From an uncultured Butyricicoccus sp. (GTDB lineage Bacteria > Bacillota > Clostridia > Oscillospirales > Butyricicoccaceae): 64,000 bases of DNA. Made by a program: the position numbers and the translations under genes. The stretch spans positions 62,001 to 126,000 of the forward strand of contig CAKTAV010000003.1 of NCBI GenBank assembly GCA_934532985.1, read 5' to 3'. This document shows, piece after piece, positions 58,558-64,000 of this stretch (position 1 is the stretch's first letter; every line of letters starts with the position of its first letter). The notes beneath the pieces are model-generated. The model ran no database searches and was not told the DNA's origin. It saw nothing but the letters and a program-made list of their open reading frames with translations.

Positions 58558-59085
58558 TTAAAGCGGAAACGAATCAAACAGACTGAGCTGTCCGTCGGCG
58601 AGATTGACGATATCCAGACCGGCGCGGTGGGCACGCTGCACGGTGTACTCTGTCCCGCCGGGCGTGCCGGTAAAATAACAGATACAGCGGGAGCTGCGGG
58701 CGACCAGCTCGGCATCGCGCCGCATGTAGCATCCGGGTTCGTAGCGGTCACAGACCGAAAAGGTGTGGCGGGCGCGGCGGAGCACAGAGGTATAGCGGGT
58801 TTGCCATTCGGGTTCCCAATGCTGCTCCATGCCGTGAAAGGCGAGCAGCGCCCAGAGCTGTAGATCGGGATTGCTCTGCTGCAAATCCAGCACGGCTTCG
58901 GCGGCCCAGAGATCAAAGCCGCGGCTCATGCCGGAGAGAAAGACGGTATAGCCGCATTCGGCAGCACGCAGAATGGCATGGCGCAGAGACTGCATCATTT
59001 CGATAAAATTCGGGGAACCTTCCTGCATATGCGGCGGCATTTTCTCCGGACGATAGCCGGAAAAGCAACAGACGGTCTGTTTCAT
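58558..59085 (-). CDS. SLOG-family (DUF1273/YpsA-like) protein
   Basis: The 175-residue protein fits the DUF1273/YpsA branch of the SLOG superfamily: CCFSGYRPEKMP at the N-terminus, GYTVFLSGMSRGFDLWAAEA with the Gly-rich nucleotide-binding turn, LLAFHGMEQHWEPEWQTRYT, and CICYFTGTPGGTEYTVQRAH. In Bacillus, YpsA affects cell division and oxidative stress, but its ligand is unknown. The ATG at 59085 follows GAAGGAGATTGTG. The product ends LSLFDSFPL. It is divergent from rlmA. Confidence 0.85.
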   Translation of the reverse strand: MKQTVCCFSGYRPEKMPPHMQEGSPNFIEMMQSLRHAILRAAECGYTVFLSGMSRGFDLWAAEAVLDLQQSNPDLQLWALLAFHGMEQHWEPEWQTRYTSVLRRARHTFSVCDRYEPGCYMRRDAELVARSSRCICYFTGTPGGTEYTVQRAHRAGLDIVNLADGQLSLFDSFPL

Positions 59086-59217
59086 CACAATCTCCTTCGA
59101 CAAAAGAATGGTTGTACTGGAATGAATTGTAACACATTCTGCGGAAGACGACAATGTGTTTGCTATGCTCTTTGCAGGTATGGTATAATACAATAATAAA
59201 TAGTATAAGAAGAAAGA

Positions 59218-60096
59218 GTGGTGAGAGCCGTGCTGATTTGTCCGAACTGCGGCAAGCAGCTACGGAGAGATGGAAATACGCTGCGCTGTGAGGGACGGCA
59301 CAGCTTTGATATTGCGGCGGCGGGATACTGCAACCTATTGCTGTCCTCGCGGTCGGGGGAGCATGTGGGCGACGCTAGAGAGATGGTGGCGGCCCGACGG
59401 GAGTTTTTGGACTGCGGATATTATCAGCCGCTGGCACAGGCGGTGTGTGAGCGGGCGCGGGCGCTGACCGAAGGCGGCAAGCGGCATGTCGTGGACGCCG
59501 GATGCGGTGAGGGATATTACACACGACAGATTGCGCAGTGTGTGGAGGAGGCTGGCAGCCTGCAAGAGATGATCGGCATTGATATTTCCAAGGCGGCGAC
59601 GCAGTATGCGGCAAAGCGCGACAAGCGGACGCAGTATATCACGGCGAGTGCGTACCATATGCCGATTGCGGATGGGGCGGCGGATTTGGTGCTGTCCCTG
59701 TTTGCGCCGACGCCGGAAAAGGAATTTGCGCGGGTACTGCGTCCGGATGGACGGGTGCTGTGCGTTGTGCCGGGAGAGCGGCACCTGTGGGAGCTGAAAT
59801 GTGCGGTGTATGACACGCCGTACCGCAATCGGGAGGAAAAGCACCAGCTGGATGGCTTTGTGCTGGAGGACTGCACGCATGTGGAGTACATGGCGGAGAT
59901 TGCACGGGCGAAGGATATTCAGACGCTGTTTGCGATGACACCGTATGCCCACCGGACACCGGCGGAGGGAAAGCGTCGGCTGGAGGCGTTGACGGAGCTG
60001 ACGACGACGCTGTCGTTCGTACTGCTGACGTTCCGACCGGACGGAAAGCACGAAGAGAGCGAGGCGACGGAACAAAGGGGGACGGGGAATGGATAA
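59218..60096 (+). CDS. 23S rRNA (guanine-N1)-methyltransferase, RlmA-like
   Basis: The 292-residue protein has the RlmA zinc finger: ligands Cys8, Cys11, Cys24 and His28 with the same spacing as Escherichia coli RlmA (ICPNCGKQL, LRCEGRHSFDIA). The conserved GEHVGDAREMVAARREFL follows, then the SAM-binding motif VVDAGCGEGYYTRQI and LVLSLFAPTPEKEFARVLRP. It methylates a guanine of helix 35 of 23S rRNA (G745 or G748 type), the latter giving macrolide effects; which is not clear. GTG codons at 59218, 59221 and 59230 are all possible starts. It overlaps the next gene by 8 bp. Confidence 0.85.
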   Translation: MVRAVLICPNCGKQLRRDGNTLRCEGRHSFDIAAAGYCNLLLSSRSGEHVGDAREMVAARREFLDCGYYQPLAQAVCERARALTEGGKRHVVDAGCGEGYYTRQIAQCVEEAGSLQEMIGIDISKAATQYAAKRDKRTQYITASAYHMPIADGAADLVLSLFAPTPEKEFARVLRPDGRVLCVVPGERHLWELKCAVYDTPYRNREEKHQLDGFVLEDCTHVEYMAEIARAKDIQTLFAMTPYAHRTPAEGKRRLEALTELTTTLSFVLLTFRPDGKHEESEATEQRGTGNG

Positions 60097-61060
60097 GCAA
60101 AAGCCGTCGGAGACGACGGGAAAGATGGGTGGACTGGATGTCTGGCTGGACAAAATCAAGGAGAAGAACATTGTCTGCTCTTACGGGGTGGAGATGTTTC
60201 GACATTTTTATGCCGATATGCTGACGCGGGCATCGGCGGAGCTGTCGTATTACCTGTTGTTTTCCATGTTTCCGCTGCTGCTGCTGACGAGCCTGCTGCT
60301 GTCGCTGACGCATTTTTCGACGACGACGCTGCTGCGCTTTATGGCGGTGCTGCCGTCGGACATTCAGAAGATTTTACTGCCGTCGCTGACGCGATATTTG
60401 GGAGCGTATGAGGTGCGTCCGCGCTATACGCATATTATCTTTTTCAGCCTTTTAGCGATCTATTTTATGAGCCGGACGATGAGCTCGCTGATGTGCCATG
60501 TCAATGCGATCTATGGTGTGCCGGATGCCCGCGGCGGTCTGCGGCAATTTTTGTTTGAGATTGCGACGGCGGCGGGCCTAGTGGTTGCCATTGCGCTGAG
60601 CTTTGGCATCAGCGTGCTGGGCAGCAGCATTACGACGCTGGCGGTGAGCCTGCTGTCGGCGCCGCCGTGGGTGGTAGCGTTGCTTCAGCACGGGCGCATG
60701 CTGATTGCGCTGGGCTTTGTGTTTTTGTTCATGTTGGTGATTTGCTACTGGATGCCGAACTGCAGAATGATGTGGCGGGACGCGCTGCCGGGGGCGATCT
60801 TTATTCTGTGCGCATGGATTGTGTGCACGCTGGTGTTTACGATTTATTTCAATAATTTCAGCCGATATGACGTTATTTATGGGTCGATTGGTGCAATTAT
60901 GGTACTGCTTTTGTGGCTGTTTATGACGGGGATTGTGATCCTGCTGGGATTTGTCATGAATTATATTACGATGAAGCGGCGCAAGCGGAACTTTATCTAC
61001 AAAAAGCCGCTGCGGATGAAGGATTATGAAAAGTGGTTTCGGAAGGAGAAAATACGATGA
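60089..61060 (+). CDS. YihY/BrkB-family membrane protein
   Basis: The 323-residue protein has six membrane helices and the YihY features: HFYADMLTRASAELSYYLLF, SMFPLLLLTSLLLSLTHFST at the first helix, and RYDVIYGSIGAIMVLLLWLF, then MTGIVILLGFVMNYI near the end. The family was once called ribonuclease BN, in error, and its real function is unknown. It overlaps rlmA by 8 bp and the FMN reductase by 4 bp, so the three are one transcript. Confidence 0.9.
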   Translation: MDKQKPSETTGKMGGLDVWLDKIKEKNIVCSYGVEMFRHFYADMLTRASAELSYYLLFSMFPLLLLTSLLLSLTHFSTTTLLRFMAVLPSDIQKILLPSLTRYLGAYEVRPRYTHIIFFSLLAIYFMSRTMSSLMCHVNAIYGVPDARGGLRQFLFEIATAAGLVVAIALSFGISVLGSSITTLAVSLLSAPPWVVALLQHGRMLIALGFVFLFMLVICYWMPNCRMMWRDALPGAIFILCAWIVCTLVFTIYFNNFSRYDVIYGSIGAIMVLLLWLFMTGIVILLGFVMNYITMKRRKRNFIYKKPLRMKDYEKWFRKEKIR

Positions 61061-61677
61061 AGGTTGTAGCGTTTAATGGAAGTCCGCGCCGGGGCGGAAA
61101 CACAGAGCAATGTCTGCATGCAGTGGAGAAAGAGCTGAACGCGCAGGGTATTGAGATGGAAATTATCTCGGTGGGAGCCAAGACAAAGCCGTGTACGGCC
61201 TGTTATGACTGTCTGGACACGGGGAGCGGACACTGTATTCAGTTTGATCCGGTGAATGAGTGGATTGACAAAATGGTGGAGGCAGACGGCATTATTTTGG
61301 CGTCTCCGGTATATTATGGCGGTATTGCGGGCGGAATGAAATGTTTTCTGGACCGTGCATTTCTAGCGGCGGGCAATCAGCTGCATCACAAGGTTGGCGC
61401 GGCGCTGGTGACGCTGCGGCGTTCAGGCGGACTGGAGACGTACCAGCAGCTGAATGCCTATCTGAATACGATGGAGATGGTAATTGCGACGTCAGATTAC
61501 TGGCAGGCGGCGCATGGACTGAATCCGGGTGAGGTACAGCAGGACACGGAAGGCATGGAGGTTATGGCAAAGCTGGGACGCAACATGGCGTGGCTGCTGC
61601 GGGTAATTGACCACGCGAAGGGCGAGATTGATCCGCCGGAGACAAAGCCGCGGACGATGACGAATTTTGTCCGCTGA
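61057..61677 (+). CDS. NADPH-dependent FMN reductase/flavodoxin-like protein
   Basis: The 206-residue protein has the flavodoxin-like fold of the multimeric flavodoxin WrbA/iron-sulfur flavoprotein type: VVAFNGSPRRGGNTEQCLHA, CTACYDCLDTGSGHCIQFDP, and DGIILASPVYYGGIAGGMKC, then FLDRAF. The CxxCxxC-type cluster (TACYDCLDTG...C) resembles that of iron-sulfur flavoproteins. It would transfer electrons between NAD(P)H and FMN. The ATG at 61057 overlaps the YihY stop and follows GGAAGGAG. Confidence 0.88.
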   Translation: MKVVAFNGSPRRGGNTEQCLHAVEKELNAQGIEMEIISVGAKTKPCTACYDCLDTGSGHCIQFDPVNEWIDKMVEADGIILASPVYYGGIAGGMKCFLDRAFLAAGNQLHHKVGAALVTLRRSGGLETYQQLNAYLNTMEMVIATSDYWQAAHGLNPGEVQQDTEGMEVMAKLGRNMAWLLRVIDHAKGEIDPPETKPRTMTNFVR

Positions 61678-61847
61678 ATGTTAGTGCGAGAAACAAACAA
61701 AGCGTGACGAAAAATCTGCGGAAAATCATGAAATTTGCTGAAAATGAAAAAAACAGTGCAGAACTCTTTACATCCGATTGGCTGATGATATAATAAGTTC
61801 AGGAAAAGGTTAGTACACACGCGAAGAATAGGTAGGAGGACTTGATT

Positions 61848-62093
61848 ATGACAAAGGCAATCCGTGTAAGAAACACTGAGGACATTCAGAAGATCAACAG
61901 CATTGTAACCCAGTTTACGTTTGATATCTGGATTCATGGTAAGTCGGGCATGGTTGATGCCAAGTCTCTGCTGGGTATGTTCCTGCTCAGCCTGAATGAG
62001 CCGCTGTCTCTGGTCATTGAGGACAACGAGAATCCGCATGAAGTCAAGAAGCTGTTTAAGGCTCTGGGCGACTATCTGGAGATCGAGGAATAA
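61848..62093 (+). CDS. HPr-like protein lacking the phosphorylatable histidine
   Basis: The 81-residue protein has the HPr fold signature in its second half: MVDAKSLLGMFLLSLNEPLS, LVIEDNENPHEVKKLFKALG, where Ser40 corresponds to the regulatory Ser46. At the position of the catalytic His15 (usual motif TGLHARPA) it reads EDIQKINS, with no His. It therefore cannot carry phosphate in the PTS, and is closer in design to Crh, the regulatory HPr homologue of Bacillus. A catabolite-control role through Ser phosphorylation is inferred. AGGAGG lies eight bases before the ATG. It is a single gene with its own terminator. Confidence 0.82.
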   Translation: MTKAIRVRNTEDIQKINSIVTQFTFDIWIHGKSGMVDAKSLLGMFLLSLNEPLSLVIEDNENPHEVKKLFKALGDYLEIEE

Positions 62094-62103
62094 AACAGAA
62101 AAG

Positions 62104-62137
62104 AAAAGCTTCCGCGTGCTGCGGAAGCTTTTTTTGT
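62104..62137 (+). terminator. intrinsic terminator of the HPr-like gene
   Basis: AAAGCTTCCGC and GCGGAAGCTTT form a perfect 11-bp stem with loop GTGCT and six T residues. A second, weaker hairpin (AAGGCCACCTCGC / GCGAGATGGTCTT, 62149-62184) follows. Confidence 0.92.
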
Positions 62138-62205
62138 CGAGAAAGAGAAGGCCACCTCGCGAGATGAGTGCGAGATGGTCTTTTTGTGTTTTGGGGAGCT
62201 ATAGT

Positions 62206-62305
62206 TTTTTCTCTATTTGCTTGTTCACTTGTTATAGCTGTTTAAAGTCTAAGTTCATCTTCTTTTGGTGACAAAAGAAGACGAACCAGAAGAAAATCAG
62301 CAGGG
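62206..62305. repeat. dispersed repeat family C, copy 2
   Basis: TTTTTTCTCTATTTGCTTG, then the hairpin TCTTCTTTTG-GTGA-CAAAAGAAGA and CGAACCAGAAGAAAATCAGC, then AGGG, follow the same order as 33488-33600. Confidence 0.6.
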
Positions 62306-62359
62306 CGCGGCCGCGTTCCCTTCACCCTTCCGAGCTGTCAGTTATTTATATTTACAATA

Positions 62360-62485
62360 GCTGACTGAGGGATTGTATGCTTATGTCAAGATTTATGTTT
62401 ACTGTCAGCGGACAACCCCTCTGACGCAGCAAGCTGCGCCATTTCTCTCTTGCACAGGGGCGATTTTGGTGCGTGCCATTTTCCT
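62360..62485. repeat. dispersed intergenic repeat, copy 6
   Basis: CTGACTGAGGGATTGTATGC, CAACCCCTCTGACGCAGCAA, CTTGCACAGGGGCGATTTTG and GGTGCGTGCCATTTTCC are modules shared with 10.0-10.3 kb and 29.1-29.5 kb. The repeat fills most of the gap between the HPr-like gene and the aldo/keto reductases. Confidence 0.7.
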
Positions 62486-62554
62486 GCCTGCATTCAAAGC
62501 AAATCTTACCCTATATCGCGACGCAACCCAGTGAAGAGGTTGCATCGCGACAAT

Positions 62555-63400
62555 TTAGAATTGGAACGAATGCAGTGCTTTGACAAAGTTCGGGTCAAAG
62601 TGGTTGACGATTTCACTATGACCGATATCCATGGTGGCGATGCGATCCATATCCTCAGAAGAGAGGGAGAAATCAAAGACGTCAAAGTTCTGCTTCATGC
62701 GATCCTCGTGCACGGTTTTCGGGATGACGACAACACCGCGCTGAATGTTCCAGAGAAGCGCAACCTGCGCGGCAGTTTTGCCGTATTTTTTGCCGATTTC
62801 GGTCAGAATCGGGTTGTGAAAGAAATCGCGGTTGCCCTCGTTAAACGGTGCCCAAGCCTCCGGCACGACGTCGTAGTCCTTCATGACGGAAAGATTATCC
62901 GGCTGCTGGAAGAACGGGTGCAGCTCGACCTGATTGACCATCGGTTTGACGGCAAAGGTTTCGCACAGGTCAGCAATGACGTGCGGATAGCAGTTTGCCA
63001 TACCGATGGCCTTGAGCTTGCCGTCGTGATAGTGCTTCTCCAGCGCCTTCCATGCGGCGCAGTAATCGCCCATCGGTTGGTGCAGCAGCATCAGATCAAT
63101 ATATTCCAGCCCCAAACGCTCCAGCGAAAGCTCGGTTGCTTTGAGGGCTTTTTCGTATGTGAAATCCTGGATCCACAGCTTGGTGGTGACAAAGATTTCC
63201 TCGCGCGGGATGCCGCTTTCGCGGATCGCGTCGCCGACGGCGGTTTCGTTCTGATACGCCTGTGCGGTGTCGATGAGGCGATAGCCGTTGTTCAGGGCGG
63301 CGAGAACCGACTGCTTGGCGACGTTATAGTCCGGAACCTGATAGACGCCGAAGCCAAGCATTGGCATTTTTACGCCGTTATATAATTCTCTGTATTCCAT
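62555..63400 (-). CDS. aldo/keto reductase
   Basis: The 281-residue NADPH-dependent reductase has the full catalytic tetrad: Asp44 and Tyr49 (RLIDTAQAYQNE), Lys74 (VTTKLW) and His107 (LMLLHQPMGDY). The C-terminal cofactor motif is VVVIPKTVHEDRMKQNF. It reduces aldehydes or ketones of unknown identity in the cytosol; the closest general type is the 2,5-diketo-D-gluconate reductase/YtbE group. AAAGGAGCTTTCTATC precedes the ATG. It is 22 bp downstream of a second, similar gene; the pair probably arose by duplication. Confidence 0.94.
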   Translation of the reverse strand: MEYRELYNGVKMPMLGFGVYQVPDYNVAKQSVLAALNNGYRLIDTAQAYQNETAVGDAIRESGIPREEIFVTTKLWIQDFTYEKALKATELSLERLGLEYIDLMLLHQPMGDYCAAWKALEKHYHDGKLKAIGMANCYPHVIADLCETFAVKPMVNQVELHPFFQQPDNLSVMKDYDVVPEAWAPFNEGNRDFFHNPILTEIGKKYGKTAAQVALLWNIQRGVVVIPKTVHEDRMKQNFDVFDFSLSSEDMDRIATMDIGHSEIVNHFDPNFVKALHSFQF

Positions 63401-63422
63401 GATAGAAAGCTCCTTTCAAGAA

Positions 63423-64000
63423 TTAGTCGTTAGCATGAACGTCAAAGGCGCTGATGAGGAATTCTGCGACGCCGGGAGCATCCGGATTGTGGCTGCCCTT
63501 GCCGGTATCCAGCGCGCGGATTGCGGTCATTTCTTCCTCTGTGAGGGCGAAATCAAAAATTTCCATGTTGCTGCGAATGCGCTCCGGATTGGTAGACTTC
63601 GGGAACACAATGATGCCGTCCTGTACCTCAAAACGGAGAATGGTCTGTGCGGTGGTTTTGCTGTGCGCTTCGGCGATGCGCTGAATGACCGGATGAGTCA
63701 GCAGATCGGCATTGCCCTGACCGAGCGGCGCCCAAGCTTCGAGATGGGTGTTGGTTTCCTGCGTGAGAGCACGAAGCTCTTTCTGCTGGAAGAACGGGTG
63801 GAATTCCACCTGATTGACCGACGGAACGGTGTCAAACTGCGGGACAAAGCTCTTCCAAATGGTCGGGGTCATATTACTGACGCCGATGGAACGGATTTTG
63901 CCCGCATTTTTTGCGTCCTCCATCGCGCGCCATGCGCCCGGTACGTCGCCATACGGCTGGTGAATCAGATAGAGATCCATATAGTCCAGACCGAGCTTGC
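63423..64000 (-). CDS. aldo/keto reductase, C-terminal part
   Basis: The gene enters from the right edge; the visible part (about 192 residues) starts within KLGLDYMDLYLIHQPYGDVP, which includes the catalytic His, and continues with IGVSNMTPTIWKSFVPQFDT, VPSVNQVEFHPFFQQKEL, EAWAPLGQGN and the cofactor-binding IIVFPKSTNPERIRSN. The N-terminal third with Asp, Tyr and Lys is outside the window. It is clearly related to the downstream copy at 62555-63400. Substrate unknown. Confidence 0.93.
   Translation of the reverse strand, partial: KLGLDYMDLYLIHQPYGDVPGAWRAMEDAKNAGKIRSIGVSNMTPTIWKSFVPQFDTVPSVNQVEFHPFFQQKELRALTQETNTHLEAWAPLGQGNADLLTHPVIQRIAEAHSKTTAQTILRFEVQDGIIVFPKSTNPERIRSNMEIFDFALTEEEMTAIRALDTGKGSHNPDAPGVAEFLISAFDVHAND

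Noticed and set aside
62555..64000. Single split aldo/keto reductase gene
   Set aside because: The downstream copy is complete with its own start, and the other runs off the edge, so these are two tandem genes.

Overview
The window is chromosomal DNA of a low-to-mid GC Gram-positive anaerobe. The best inference is a gut Clostridia of the Oscillospirales type (Agathobaculum/Butyricicoccus-like). The sequence shows strong AGGAGG-type ribosome binding sites, sigma-A promoters, short stem plus T-run terminators, and Bacillota gene orders (rpsF-ssb-rpsR; decarboxylase-holB-ricT; pdxS-pdxT). It also carries a bile-salt-hydrolase-like gene, which suggests an intestinal habitat. Species assignment is inference only. 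I see no phage, insertion sequence, CRISPR array or rRNA operon.

Layout. 0-10 kb: a LysR fragment, then a sugar/polyol catabolic region. A LacI repressor is divergent from a Zn-dependent dehydrogenase, a Gfo/Idh/MocA oxidoreductase and a lipoprotein sugar-binding protein that has no permease beside it. A tRNA-Gly(CCC) and a TetR regulator follow, then an AraC regulator divergent from a second Gfo/Idh/MocA oxidoreductase plus sugar isomerase operon. 10.4-17.4 kb: a tightly overlapping minus-strand operon femAB-like, alr, Orn/Lys/Arg decarboxylase, holB, ricT, preceded by a QueG-like Fe-S protein. 17.7-28 kb: serC-serA, carbonic anhydrase, phosphoglucomutase, an NlpC/P60-fold protein lacking its catalytic histidines, rpsO, pnp and an HD protein. 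28-33.3 kb: cupin, CpXC protein, a repeat cluster, and a three-gene polysaccharide cassette (pyruvyl transferase, flippase, FrhB-like). 33.8-40.2 kb: DUF4830 protein, rsuA, PucR/CdaR-like regulator, a 31-residue membrane peptide, S41 protease, greA, lysS.

40.2-48 kb is an accessory stretch of small, often AT-rich genes: YjbR, GNAT, two AraC plus GyrI-like regulators, a bile salt hydrolase, a holin-like toxin peptide, a broken GNAT pseudogene and a MATE exporter. 48-56 kb: a PTS IICBA transporter, pdxST with an overlapping XRE regulator, a cytidylate-kinase-like protein, a secreted ricin-repeat plus cysteine-peptidase-like protein, and rpsF-ssb-rpsR. 56-64 kb: a TfoX gene interrupted by one stop codon, a BCCT transporter, a SLOG protein, rlmA-yihY-FMN reductase operon, a degenerate HPr-like protein and two tandem aldo/keto reductases.

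Intergenic DNA holds a family of dispersed repeats (10.0-10.3, 20.2, 29.1-29.5 and 62.3-62.5 kb), a second repeat family (33.5 and 62.2 kb), and several palindromes that sit on promoters. The most unusual items are the catalytically dead NlpC/P60 protein with its structured leader, the HPr-like protein without its phosphorylatable histidine, the composite repeats, the two recently broken genes, and a candidate small RNA near 24.1 kb. I did not find a clearly new multi-gene system.
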